A stretch of DNA of 48,185 nucleotides, taken from NCBI GenBank assembly GCA_002415855.1, contig DIAS01000028.1, forward strand, positions 9,743 through 57,927, read 5' to 3'. The DNA is from Bacteroidales bacterium UBA5072 (GTDB lineage Bacteria > Bacteroidota > Bacteroidia > Bacteroidales > UBA10428). The translations under genes and the position numbers were made by a program. Every line of letters begins with the position of its first letter. The first letter of the stretch is position 1. The notes under the pieces were generated by a model, which was given only the letters and a program-made list of their open reading frames with translations, searched no databases and was not told the origin of the DNA. Shown here piece after piece: positions 1 to 7,342 of the stretch.

Positions 1-237
1 GAAGTGAACAAGGCAGCCTATAATTCCTTAATGTGGTCTGTTCTGGGGGCATTGGTCCTCCTCCTGGTAATCGGATTCCTGTCCTTCAAACAAAACAGGA
101 GTGTTACGATCCGCACCCTGAAAGATCTGGATGAACTTAATGCTGAATTTGAGGCATACCGGACAAAAACCAGGCTCGAACGTGAAAAAACAGCCATCGA
201 CCATTTTAATGAGATCAAGAGATTAAAGGGGAAGTGA
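1..237 (+). CDS. Small membrane-anchored protein, probably the C-terminal end of a gene cut by the window edge
   Basis: The reading frame is open to the left edge, so the true start may lie outside the window; GTG at position 4 is the first possible start inside it. The visible 77-78 residues hold one hydrophobic segment (about residues 10-27, rich in Leu and Val), followed by a charged helical stretch rich in Glu, Lys and Arg that may form a short coiled coil. I do not recognise a family. It could be a complete small single-pass protein or the tail of a larger one. The gene ends with TGA, and a stem-loop repeat follows 50 bp downstream. Confidence 0.5.
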   Translation, partial: EVNKAAYNSLMWSVLGALVLLLVIGFLSFKQNRSVTIRTLKDLDELNAEFEAYRTKTRLEREKTAIDHFNEIKRLKGK

Positions 238-281
238 TGGTTCAGGCGTGACTTGTTGTCCTTGTTCACAACTTCTTTACC

Positions 282-337
282 CTGTTCGGCTGAGGATCCT
301 GCCTCAGCTGGTATATCTCTAAAGGCTCTGCCTGTGT
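282..337. repeat. Dispersed stem-loop repeat, copy 1
   Basis: A hairpin with arms CTGAGG and CCTCAG (near 289-308) is followed by a GGCTCTGCCTGTG module. The same two-part layout recurs at about 1560, 7050, 9330, 11640, 11886, 12765, 15816 and 17003. Apart from this copy, the 238-608 intergenic stretch is AT-rich and I see no gene in it. Confidence 0.65.
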
Positions 338-608
338 GATCATATTTTTCTACACTCCTTCCAGAAAAAATTCTTCAGTGTTATACTGCGATTGATCTGC
401 CTTTCATAAAGCGAATGGAATTACATGGAGTATTAATAGTGCCGTTAATTTATTTTGTGCTGTATCGATTCCGAAATCCGAATTACTGATAACTTAAGCC
501 ATTAAAATTTAATCACATATATAGGTTCTTTTGTCAATTTTTTATCAGACATCTGTATAAATTTCTTAATTTTATAAGTACTCCTAGTAAATCTAATAAA
601 CCCATCCG

Positions 609-1538
609 ATGAAAACACTTCTTTTATCTTTATTAATCTTTTGTTTGTTTTCTTCTTCCTGTGATGAAGATACAAAGATTATTAATTCTCCTCCAGAGAT
701 TACTTCATTATACTCGTATTTCAATACTGTATATAGTGGAGAACAGGTTAATATTGTATGTGAAGCCACTGATATAGATGGCGATAAAATTATATACAAT
801 TGGTCAGCAAGTGGAGGTTCATTTAATAGTACTAGTGTATCCTCTGTTATTTGGTTTGCTCCGACAGTTCAGGAAGCAACTAATTTTCAAATAAATGTTG
901 GAATAAGTGATTCGGAAAACCCCGATGAAATTTCAGAATCAATAATAATAATGGTAATACCTGTTGAACCAGAAGAACCAGAAATCCACACTTTAATAAT
1001 ATATCCAACAGATGATGCTTATGTTTGCAGTGGAGCCCCTGAAGAGAATTATGGCACAGATCTCAATTTGTTTACGGGAAAGGTTGATTTTGGGGGACTT
1101 GGCGTTTATTATTATTACTCTTACCTTAAATTTAGCCTAATCAATATTCCATATAATGTTTCGATTGAAAAGGCTGAAATAAGATTAACCACTAGTTTCA
1201 ATAATTCTGTAACAAAACCAACAGCACAGACAATTCTTTATGGAATTTCAGATACAAATTGGAAAGAAGAAACTATAACCTATAATAATAGACCCTCACA
1301 TAGTGCCATGGCAATTGCAGGTAAAAATGATATACCATTTGAGGTAACAAATATTCAGTCCTTCGATGTTACTGCAGATTTCCTTTATTGTCAATATCAG
1401 GTTTATTATTCTTTAGTGGCATCAAGTAACTTTATCAGTACAGGATCTGCATATTGCGGATTCTATTCGAAAGAGCTTGAACCTGAATATGGTACGTTAT
1501 ATAATCCAGTATTATATATTGAGTATACGGTAAATTAA
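609..1538 (+). CDS. Secreted lipoprotein with an Ig/PKD-like domain and a DNRLRE (CBM96-like) domain
   Basis: The 309-aa product begins with a lipoprotein signal peptide; the hydrophobic core ends at FSSSC, so Cys18 is the likely lipidated residue. Residues ~28-115 look like a PKD/Ig-like beta sandwich (IDGDKIIYNWSASGG resembles the PKD core). Residues ~125-308 match the DNRLRE/CBM96 type: a DDAYV start, YGT with a following variable strand, YLKFSL, IEKAEIRLT and a late WKEETITYNNRP motif. Such domains are usually non-catalytic, carbohydrate- or surface-binding modules of extracellular proteins. The gene is clearly more AT-rich than the housekeeping genes to the right, which suggests it was acquired by transfer. 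Function beyond surface binding is unknown. Confidence 0.8.
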   Translation: MKTLLLSLLIFCLFSSSCDEDTKIINSPPEITSLYSYFNTVYSGEQVNIVCEATDIDGDKIIYNWSASGGSFNSTSVSSVIWFAPTVQEATNFQINVGISDSENPDEISESIIIMVIPVEPEEPEIHTLIIYPTDDAYVCSGAPEENYGTDLNLFTGKVDFGGLGVYYYYSYLKFSLINIPYNVSIEKAEIRLTTSFNNSVTKPTAQTILYGISDTNWKEETITYNNRPSHSAMAIAGKNDIPFEVTNIQSFDVTADFLYCQYQVYYSLVASSNFISTGSAYCGFYSKELEPEYGTLYNPVLYIEYTVN

Positions 1539-1559
1539 TTTCGTTTTTTTAGTTCTCTC

Positions 1560-1620
1560 CCGTTCGCCCGAAGCTCCAACCTCGGCCGGAATATTATACC
1601 AGGTTCTGCCTGCTTAGTAA
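1560..1620. repeat. Dispersed stem-loop repeat, copy 2
   Basis: CGTTCGCCCGAAGCTCC followed by CTCGGCCGG, then CAGGTTCTGCCTG and TTAGTAAGCATT. It has the same module order as the better-preserved copies at 11637 and 12761, but is degenerate. It lies directly upstream of the DUF6150 gene, whose first codons may run into repeat-derived sequence. Confidence 0.6.
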
Positions 1621-1668
1621 GCATTCATATTGGTTCCGGCCTGGAATAAACATCCTGTTGAGTTATTT

Positions 1669-1977
1669 ATGCCTAGTAGGCCGCAGGCAAAAGTGATTTT
1701 CTTTAACAATAAATGGTACTTGAAACCCATATACAAAATATTCATAACCCTCATTCTGCTTGTTGCCGGTAAAACAGTATCCGCCCAGAATATTTATTCG
1801 GTGGTATATGCCAATCAGGCCGATATCAAGGTCTTTGTCGTGAACTACAAAAACCAGGTCGGGAAAAACGATGGCAAATGGGTTTTCACGAAGTACGAGA
1901 ACCAGGCGCAATTCATGATTTATCTTGTTGAATATGAAAACCAGGCTGATCTGAAGATCTTCTTTGTGGAATACTAA
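1669..1977 (+). CDS. DUF6150 family exported protein with YxNQA repeats
   Basis: The mature part is built from short beta-strand repeats, each ending in Tyr plus an NQA/NQV turn (YANQAD, YKNQVG, YENQAQ, YENQAD), the hallmark of the DUF6150 family of small Bacteroidota proteins. Family function is unknown. A hydrophobic stretch ending in TVSAQ gives an export signal. ATG at 1669 is used here, but a TTG at 1720 would give a more compact signal peptide (starting M-K-P-I-Y-K); the frame is open back to 1630 (TTG). The usual motif series is interrupted by a KNDGKWVF segment, which also occurs in this family. No operon partner is evident. Confidence 0.75.
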   Translation: MPSRPQAKVIFFNNKWYLKPIYKIFITLILLVAGKTVSAQNIYSVVYANQADIKVFVVNYKNQVGKNDGKWVFTKYENQAQFMIYLVEYENQADLKIFFVEY

Positions 1978-2050
1978 AATCAGCCTGGTTGGCGGACCAG
2001 GGACAAGATGTAATTGTGTATTAGTAAAATAATTACAGTATAAGATTCAT

Positions 2051-2177
2051 GCCCCGAACGGCGAATTCAACTATGCAAAAGTATTTATTGGAAAACACTT
2101 AAACCGCGAACCTGAAAGCTGTTAATTTAATTTATTCCGTGGGATCCGTTCTTTCATCACCTGTTGTCTCCATTGGT
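2051..2177 (+). pseudogene. Orphan duplicated fragment of the 3' end of the PQQ beta-propeller gene
   Basis: These 127 bp align with 5665-5790, inside the downstream beta-propeller gene, with roughly 90% identity. Both begin GCCCCGAACGGCGAATTC and run through TTCCGTGGGATCCG to the CTCC-A-TGGT end. The copy carries an extra base in the region matching 5701-5704 and several substitutions, so the frame is broken. No other part of the gene is present here. It is the relic of a partial duplication or a decayed tandem copy. The rest of the 1978-2317 intergenic region shows no gene. Confidence 0.85.
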
Positions 2178-2317
2178 CCTAAAACTACTCTCTTAATAAA
2201 CTGAAACTTATCAAACTGGTCAAATTTAACTTGACTTCCCTTTTCCATTTTTGTAACTTTCATCTTGCAATTGCCCTTCCATTATTAATTCCCAGTCATT
2301 AATCAAAACCTAATCTG

Positions 2318-2737
2318 ATGAAAAAACTAATTTTTCTCATAGCAATCTCCCTCTTTGCAGGAGTCGCGATTGGACAAACCCTGAAAAAAGGTGCTGTCAT
2401 CGCTGTTCGTAGTTATACGGTAACTCTTCAACCAGATGTAACGATGAATCAATACCTGGATTTTTACTTAAATAAATACATTCCTGCTTTTGAAGAAAAT
2501 ATGCCGGGCTTGAAAATGTATGTATTAATAGGCGATAGAGGAGCAAAAAAGAATCAAATGGGTGAAATATGGTATTTTGAATCCAGGGAAATACGGAATA
2601 AATACTGGCCAACTGAAGAAGGTGAAGGCTCCGATGAAGTTAAGGCAGCCTTAGACAAAATGAAACCTATAGTTGAGGAATTTAGCAAATACCTGCTTTA
2701 CCAAACCGAGGAATTCACTGACTGGATAATCAAATAA
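2318..2737 (+). CDS. Small exported protein of unknown function
   Basis: The 139-aa product has a clear Sec signal peptide (M-K-K-L-I-F-L start, cleavage expected near AIGQ, residue ~20). The mature ~120 residues have a predicted alternation of strand and helix (RSYTVTLQPDVTM, then helices around YLDFYLNKYIPAF and VKAALDKMKPIVEEF). This could be a ferredoxin-like, dimeric alpha/beta-barrel fold such as in NIPSNAP/EthD-like proteins, but I see no diagnostic motif, so this is only a guess. It is a single gene closed by a strong terminator about 34 bp downstream. Confidence 0.7.
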   Translation: MKKLIFLIAISLFAGVAIGQTLKKGAVIAVRSYTVTLQPDVTMNQYLDFYLNKYIPAFEENMPGLKMYVLIGDRGAKKNQMGEIWYFESREIRNKYWPTEEGEGSDEVKAALDKMKPIVEEFSKYLLYQTEEFTDWIIK

Positions 2738-2771
2738 CGTATCGTTAACAATTGGAAGTATGTATTGACAC

Positions 2772-2804
2772 AACCCAGTCTGAAATGGACTGGGTTTTAC
2801 TTTT
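2772..2804 (+). terminator. Rho-independent terminator of the small exported protein gene
   Basis: Perfect 9-bp stem AACCCAGTC / GACTGGGTT with a 7-nt loop, followed by TTACTTTT. It ends transcription of the 2318-2737 gene. The rest of 2805-3083 holds no gene that I can see. Confidence 0.85.
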
Positions 2805-3083
2805 GTATAAATGAAAATATTTGGTGAATATTCTACGCCTGGCATGGCGTTAAACTCCACTAAGCTATCCGCGTGAAACTCTTTCTCTGCGAAGCCTGTG
2901 AGAAATTCTTCTGCTTATAGCACTTTGCTGCTGGACAAAACCCTGCTTTTACATAACCTTCTGTTAACCATTTTCGTTTAATTGATAACACCATCCAATA
3001 ATCCTACCCGCCTTAGTTGACGATCATACCTTCAATTGTCATAACCTATCTGGAGTAGTTAAATATTACAAATAAACTGAATT

Positions 3084-4334
3084 ATGAGAAACCTGTTTCT
3101 GCTCATCGCAATTTCAATGATTATTGTAAGTTGCAACAAAGACAATAATAATGCTGAATCGAATTATGCCAGAATTGTTATAAAAGGGAGTATTTCGGGC
3201 AGTAACCTGAAGAGTACCGGAACAAAATCAGAAAGTCTGTTATCCCTGTCAGATGCCAAAAAAGTACTCGTTTTTAACAGTACCGGATATCAGCTTTTCA
3301 ATATCGAAGACAATGCCTTCACGGCAAGTGCCACATCAGGGACAGCCACTGCACTGGCTTTTCTTGATGCAAACAACCAATACATTGGTGCTTTGTGTGC
3401 GGGAGGTTTAAATGTGCTTCCCCTGGTGAGCTTAAAAGACGGTGATAATACAGTCATTGACCTGAGTAGTTTAACACTCGAAGGAACCCGTGTTATACCC
3501 ACCAATAATCCTATTGGCAATGAAATTAACCTGAACGAGGATGAAATTGCATGGTATAAAGAGCTGGGAGCCTATTATGAATCATTATCCAAAAATATAG
3601 ATGCTGATAATGATGGCGTTCCCGATATTCTGGTTAAGAAAGAATTCAATATCAGCACCCTATTTGATATTTATTGTGGCTCCTGGGGATTGAACGATAC
3701 TCCGCCGCAAATAAATGATACTGCTCACTTTTTCATCAATTATGCCATGCGTATTGCCGGAGGCAAAGCGCTCATTCCGGAAAATGAAAACATCGTTCTT
3801 TCCGGTCCGGAAGGTTCACCTTATACTGATATTATTCAGCCTCATTATGCCACAGGTCCTGATTGTTTTATAGCTTTTTTCAAGAGAGAAGCTCCTGCCC
3901 CCCAGGGATATCCTTTTGGTTCGGCCTTTTTACCCTTTGCACAGGGGATCTACACAGTAACGATTGATAATAAGAGCTATACATTGAATTATTCGAATAT
4001 AAATGCAAAATACTTTTTCATCCTGGCAGAGCCAACCGTTCATACCAACGAAGCAAATGAGGTTGTTTCTGTTTCCATCGAATACAGAGACATGAATCAG
4101 GCTTTGGTTACTGCTGAAAACTATGTTTTTCAGACACAGGTAACACTGGATGGTTTTCAGGGCAACCGCATATGCCAGGTTGGTACTTTATGGGAAAATC
4201 CCGAAGCGAAAACGAACACCGAACTTTATACTTTCATTTTACCGGAGCCGGTACCATTGGCCAATATCAGAAGTGTCGGAGTTTGTTATGTTGATATGAT
4301 CGGGAATGCTTATAATATAGGGTTCATACAGTAA
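3084..4334 (+). CDS. Large lipoprotein of unknown function
   Basis: The 416-aa product has a lipoprotein signal (hydrophobic core then IIVSC, lipidated Cys near residue 17) followed by an Asn/Asp-rich tether. A DADNDGVPDI motif near residue 170 resembles the calcium-binding loop of thrombospondin type-3-like repeats. The rest is predicted beta-rich, with no motif I can assign. It is probably anchored in the outer membrane, either facing the periplasm or exported. A hairpin 78 bp downstream may end transcription. Base composition is intermediate between the AT-rich neighbours and the core genes. Confidence 0.75.
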   Translation: MRNLFLLIAISMIIVSCNKDNNNAESNYARIVIKGSISGSNLKSTGTKSESLLSLSDAKKVLVFNSTGYQLFNIEDNAFTASATSGTATALAFLDANNQYIGALCAGGLNVLPLVSLKDGDNTVIDLSSLTLEGTRVIPTNNPIGNEINLNEDEIAWYKELGAYYESLSKNIDADNDGVPDILVKKEFNISTLFDIYCGSWGLNDTPPQINDTAHFFINYAMRIAGGKALIPENENIVLSGPEGSPYTDIIQPHYATGPDCFIAFFKREAPAPQGYPFGSAFLPFAQGIYTVTIDNKSYTLNYSNINAKYFFILAEPTVHTNEANEVVSVSIEYRDMNQALVTAENYVFQTQVTLDGFQGNRICQVGTLWENPEAKTNTELYTFILPEPVPLANIRSVGVCYVDMIGNAYNIGFIQ

Positions 4335-4412
4335 TACAGAATTGTACTTATGGTTAAGGGGCCCGGCTTCTGTTGATCTGTTTCCATAGTTCAACATATT
4401 GTTCTTCCTGAC

Positions 4413-4440
4413 AGGCGTAGCGTGCATCTACGCCTTTTAT
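4413..4440 (+). terminator. Probable terminator hairpin after the large lipoprotein gene
   Basis: Stem AGGCGTAG / CTACGCCT with loop CGTGCAT, followed by TTTTAT. Its position between two same-strand lipoprotein genes suits a terminator or attenuator. Confidence 0.55.
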
Positions 4441-4518
4441 AATTCGCAATTTATAATTTCCAATAGGGTAAACCGGCAGGAAAGGAGTCTGTAAGAGGAG
4501 TACCATCAACGTGAAACC

Positions 4519-5838
4519 ATGATTGATTCTAAAACCATTGTTATCTGCTTAGCTACTGCTCTGCTCATGGCCTGCCAAAGCAACAGCAGTTATAAAGCCG
4601 TCTATTTTCACAACGATGCCAGTCATTCAGGCTTTTGTGAAACCAGTGGAATTGACACCCTCCGGGGTGTTGCATGGAGCTATAAGACCGGTGGCCGTAT
4701 ATTTTCATCGCCTGTGATATCCGGAAATGAACTCTTTATCGGCAGTGATGATGGCTATTTGTATGCAATGAATGCCAGGAACGGCAAAATATTGTGGAAA
4801 TTCAGAACTGGCGGACGTGTGAGTTCCTCGCCTGCAATATATGATGAAAAAGTGTATGTGGTTAGTTTTGATGGATATATCTATTGCATTGAACAAAAAT
4901 CGGGTCAGGAAATCTGGAAATTCCAAACGGCCGGAGAAAGGGTCTTTTCTGCACCGGGCTTACACGGAATGCCGGAAAAAGACAGGGATCTTGAGGATCC
5001 CTGGGATATCTTCCTTTCTTCGCCCGTTGTTGCCAATGGCAAGGTTTATTTTGGTTGCGGAGCAGGAATATTTTATGCGCTGGATTGTAATACCGGCAAC
5101 AAGTTCTGGGAATTCAAAACCAATGGAGTAATTCATGCGTCCCCGGCTTATGCCAGCAGCACAGTGTATTTTGGAAGCTGGGACAGTTACCTGTACGCCT
5201 TGAATGCAGAAAACGGATCGCTGAAATGGAAGTTCAAAACCGGAATCGATACGGTTTATTACAACCAGGTCGGCTTTCAATCGTCCCCTGTTGTTTATAA
5301 GGGAATTGTCTATTCCGGCTGCCGTGATGCCCATATATGGGCAATTGAAGCCGAGACCGGCGATCTGAAATGGAAGTACTTCAACAATTTCTCGTGGGTC
5401 AATGCTACGCCGGCAATACACAATGATACCCTTTATTATGAAACATCAGACTCCCACAAATTAGTCGCTTTGAATGCGATCAACGGGAAGTTGCTGTATA
5501 CAAGCGATTGCAAAACCTATGGGTTTTCTTCACCGGCCCTGGCTGACGGTAAAATATACCTGGGAAATCATGGCGGAAGTCTGATGGCATTTGAGGCCAG
5601 AACCGGACAACCAGTATGGGAATTTCAAACGCCGTCTGCAAAGGCCAACAAGGATTCCATTATTGCCCCGAACGGCGAATTCAACTATGCAAAAGTATTT
5701 ACGGAAAACACTTATGCGGCTAACCTGAAAGCTGTTAATTTAATTTATTCCGTGGGATCCGTTCTTTCATCACCTGCTGTCTCCAATGGTATGGTATATT
5801 TCGGTAGCACCGACAGCTGTATTTATGCGTTGCATTAG
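4519..5838 (+). CDS. PQQ-type beta-propeller lipoprotein (BamB/PQQ-like repeats)
   Basis: The 439-aa product has a lipoprotein signal ending LLMAC, then about seven to eight copies of a ~40-residue repeat. Each repeat carries the PQQ-like pattern 'SSPVV..G.VYFG..DG.LYALNA.NG.L.WKFKTG' (for example YLYALNAENGSLKWKFKTG). This folds as an eight-bladed beta propeller. No dehydrogenase catalytic Asp/Glu/Asn set is obvious, so it is more likely a scaffold or binding protein than a PQQ enzyme. Good ribosome-binding sequence (GAAAGGAG and AGAGGAG) lies 15-30 bp upstream. A broken copy of its 3' end is present at 2051-2177. It converges with the isoaspartyl peptidase gene, leaving 58 bp between them. 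Confidence 0.88.
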   Translation: MIDSKTIVICLATALLMACQSNSSYKAVYFHNDASHSGFCETSGIDTLRGVAWSYKTGGRIFSSPVISGNELFIGSDDGYLYAMNARNGKILWKFRTGGRVSSSPAIYDEKVYVVSFDGYIYCIEQKSGQEIWKFQTAGERVFSAPGLHGMPEKDRDLEDPWDIFLSSPVVANGKVYFGCGAGIFYALDCNTGNKFWEFKTNGVIHASPAYASSTVYFGSWDSYLYALNAENGSLKWKFKTGIDTVYYNQVGFQSSPVVYKGIVYSGCRDAHIWAIEAETGDLKWKYFNNFSWVNATPAIHNDTLYYETSDSHKLVALNAINGKLLYTSDCKTYGFSSPALADGKIYLGNHGGSLMAFEARTGQPVWEFQTPSAKANKDSIIAPNGEFNYAKVFTENTYAANLKAVNLIYSVGSVLSSPAVSNGMVYFGSTDSCIYALH

Positions 5839-5896
5839 GTTCATCCGTGAAAATCTGTTAATAACCACCACCTTTACACTTTTCACTGTACAGTTT

Positions 5897-6907
5897 TCAC
5901 TTCTCACTAAACACAAATACCCCCTCCCTCCCGGCTGCCGTGGCAAAGGCCCTGAACATGCCGGGCGTGTTGAAGGTCATGGTGATATTCCCCATCCGGT
6001 CAACTCCGATCACCCCACCTTCGCCTCCGGCTTTAACCAGCTTATCCATCACGACCAATTCTGCTGCTTCCTGAAGAGGCAACTCCTTGTATTCCATAAG
6101 GGCTGAAATATCATGGGCCACTGCGTACCGGATGAAATATTCCCCGTGACCTGTGCAGGAAATTGCGCAGGTTGCGTTATTGGCGTATGTTCCGGCACCG
6201 ATAACGGGACTGTCACCGATCCGGTTATACTTTTTATTGGCCATCCCTCCCGTGGAGGTGCCGGCTGCCAGGTTGCCCTGTTTGTCGAGTGCTACACAGC
6301 CCACCGTGCCATGATTTTCCTTTTTCAGGAGTTCCTGCAGTTCATTCCACCTGCGATCGGTATGGAAGTATCCGGGTGGTACCATTTCCAATCCCTGTTC
6401 ACGTGCAAACTGCGAAGCACCGGCTCCCGAAAGCATCACATGCGGCGAGTTCATCATTACTGCCCTGGCTGCGCTGATTGGGTTTTTAATGTCAGTTACT
6501 CCGGCCACTGCTCCGGCTTGCATGGTTGAACCATCCATGATGGAAGCATCCAGTTCATTCTTCCCATCGTGGGAGAAAACGGCCCCTTTGCCGGCATTGA
6601 AAAGGGGGTTGTCCTCCATAATCCGTATTACGGTCTCCACGACATCCACGGCTGTGCCTCCGTCTTGCAGGATCTTCCCACCAACCCGCAGGGCCTCCGT
6701 TAACGATTGCCGGTACTGCTTCGCCAATGCGGAATCCAGAACATCTTCCCGCAGGTTTCCGGCTCCGCCATGCACTACGAGCGCCCATGCCTGCCGGGGT
6801 TGCAGGGTGTCTTGTTGCTGAACCTGATTAGCTTTATCCGGATGCTTGCAGGAATATGCGACAAGGAGCAACAGGAGGAGGGCAATGATAAATAGCTTTG
6901 GTTTCAT
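5897..6907 (-). CDS. iaaA: Isoaspartyl peptidase / L-asparaginase (Ntn-hydrolase, plant type), lipoprotein
   Basis: This ~336-aa enzyme belongs to the Thr-dependent Ntn-hydrolases that hydrolyse isoaspartyl dipeptides and L-asparagine. VVHGGAG (near residue 43) and LFNAGKGAVF mark the family start. NHGTVGCVALD holds the autocleavage site, with the catalytic Thr near residue 200, followed by the substrate loops GTSTGG and ARG-like contacts (YNRIGDSP, CTGHGEYF). The ATG at 6907 gives a lipoprotein signal (LLLLVAYSC); the frame extends upstream, but no signal would then start correctly. The location should be periplasmic or surface-facing, which is unusual compared with cytosolic E. coli IaaA but known for this class. 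A promoter-like TTG-N17-TAACTTTA lies upstream. Confidence 0.92.
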   Translation of the reverse strand: MKPKLFIIALLLLLLVAYSCKHPDKANQVQQQDTLQPRQAWALVVHGGAGNLREDVLDSALAKQYRQSLTEALRVGGKILQDGGTAVDVVETVIRIMEDNPLFNAGKGAVFSHDGKNELDASIMDGSTMQAGAVAGVTDIKNPISAARAVMMNSPHVMLSGAGASQFAREQGLEMVPPGYFHTDRRWNELQELLKKENHGTVGCVALDKQGNLAAGTSTGGMANKKYNRIGDSPVIGAGTYANNATCAISCTGHGEYFIRYAVAHDISALMEYKELPLQEAAELVVMDKLVKAGGEGGVIGVDRMGNITMTFNTPGMFRAFATAAGREGVFVFSEK

Positions 6908-6934
6908 GGTTGTCAGGGATTTTGCATTGTGCAA

Positions 6935-6962
6935 TAAAGTTAGTGAATGCAAGGAGAATCAA
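6935..6962 (-). promoter_or_regulatory. Probable Bacteroidota promoter of the isoaspartyl peptidase gene
   Basis: On the minus strand, a TTG is followed after 17 nt by TAACTTTA, one base from the TAnnTTTG consensus. The -7-like box ends 27 nt upstream of the ATG at 6907. Confidence 0.45.
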
Positions 6963-7039
6963 TTCAAACAGGATTAGTTTTTGGAGGCAAGGATTGCAAT
7001 CATATGAATATCATCGCGTATCACCCGGTGCGAATCACT

Positions 7040-7103
7040 TTCAACCGCTCCGCGGTTTCTGCGGTCGGCACCCGTTCGGCCGTGGCAGGAGCCTGCGACG
7101 AAT
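7040..7103. repeat. Dispersed stem-loop repeats (two types side by side)
   Basis: First comes an AACCGC-TC-CGCGGTT hairpin of a type also seen near 26246 and 26294. Then follow CCGTTCGGCCG and GGCAGGAGCCTGCGACGAA, the latter shared with 12826 and 15884. Together they occupy part of the 6908-7342 region between the peptidase and TIR genes; the remainder shows no gene. Confidence 0.6.
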
Positions 7104-7342
7104 ATGATCTGTTATGATAAAGAACAATTAAAATCTACTACTAAGAACTTAAAAGAAGACTATCTCATCACCAGCAACATTAGCAGTTAATCCAATAAGG
7201 TCAATCCGGAAATTTCGGTATGAAATGCCTTACTACCCTTGCCTTCAATGATTTTATTATCTAAAACTGGGTTAGTATTCCCATGGTGTTCATGTTGCTA
7301 ACCCAGAAAATCTAAAAATATTTAAACAAATCCTATTTTCAA

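Noticed and set aside
593..799. Small frame on the minus strand opposite the DNRLRE gene
   Set aside because: It is low in complexity and falls in an AT-rich antisense region; there is no sign that it is coding.
4519..5838. PQQ-dependent dehydrogenase
   Set aside because: The propeller repeats are present, but catalytic residues and a cytochrome or signal typical of those enzymes are not seen; a non-enzymatic propeller is more likely.
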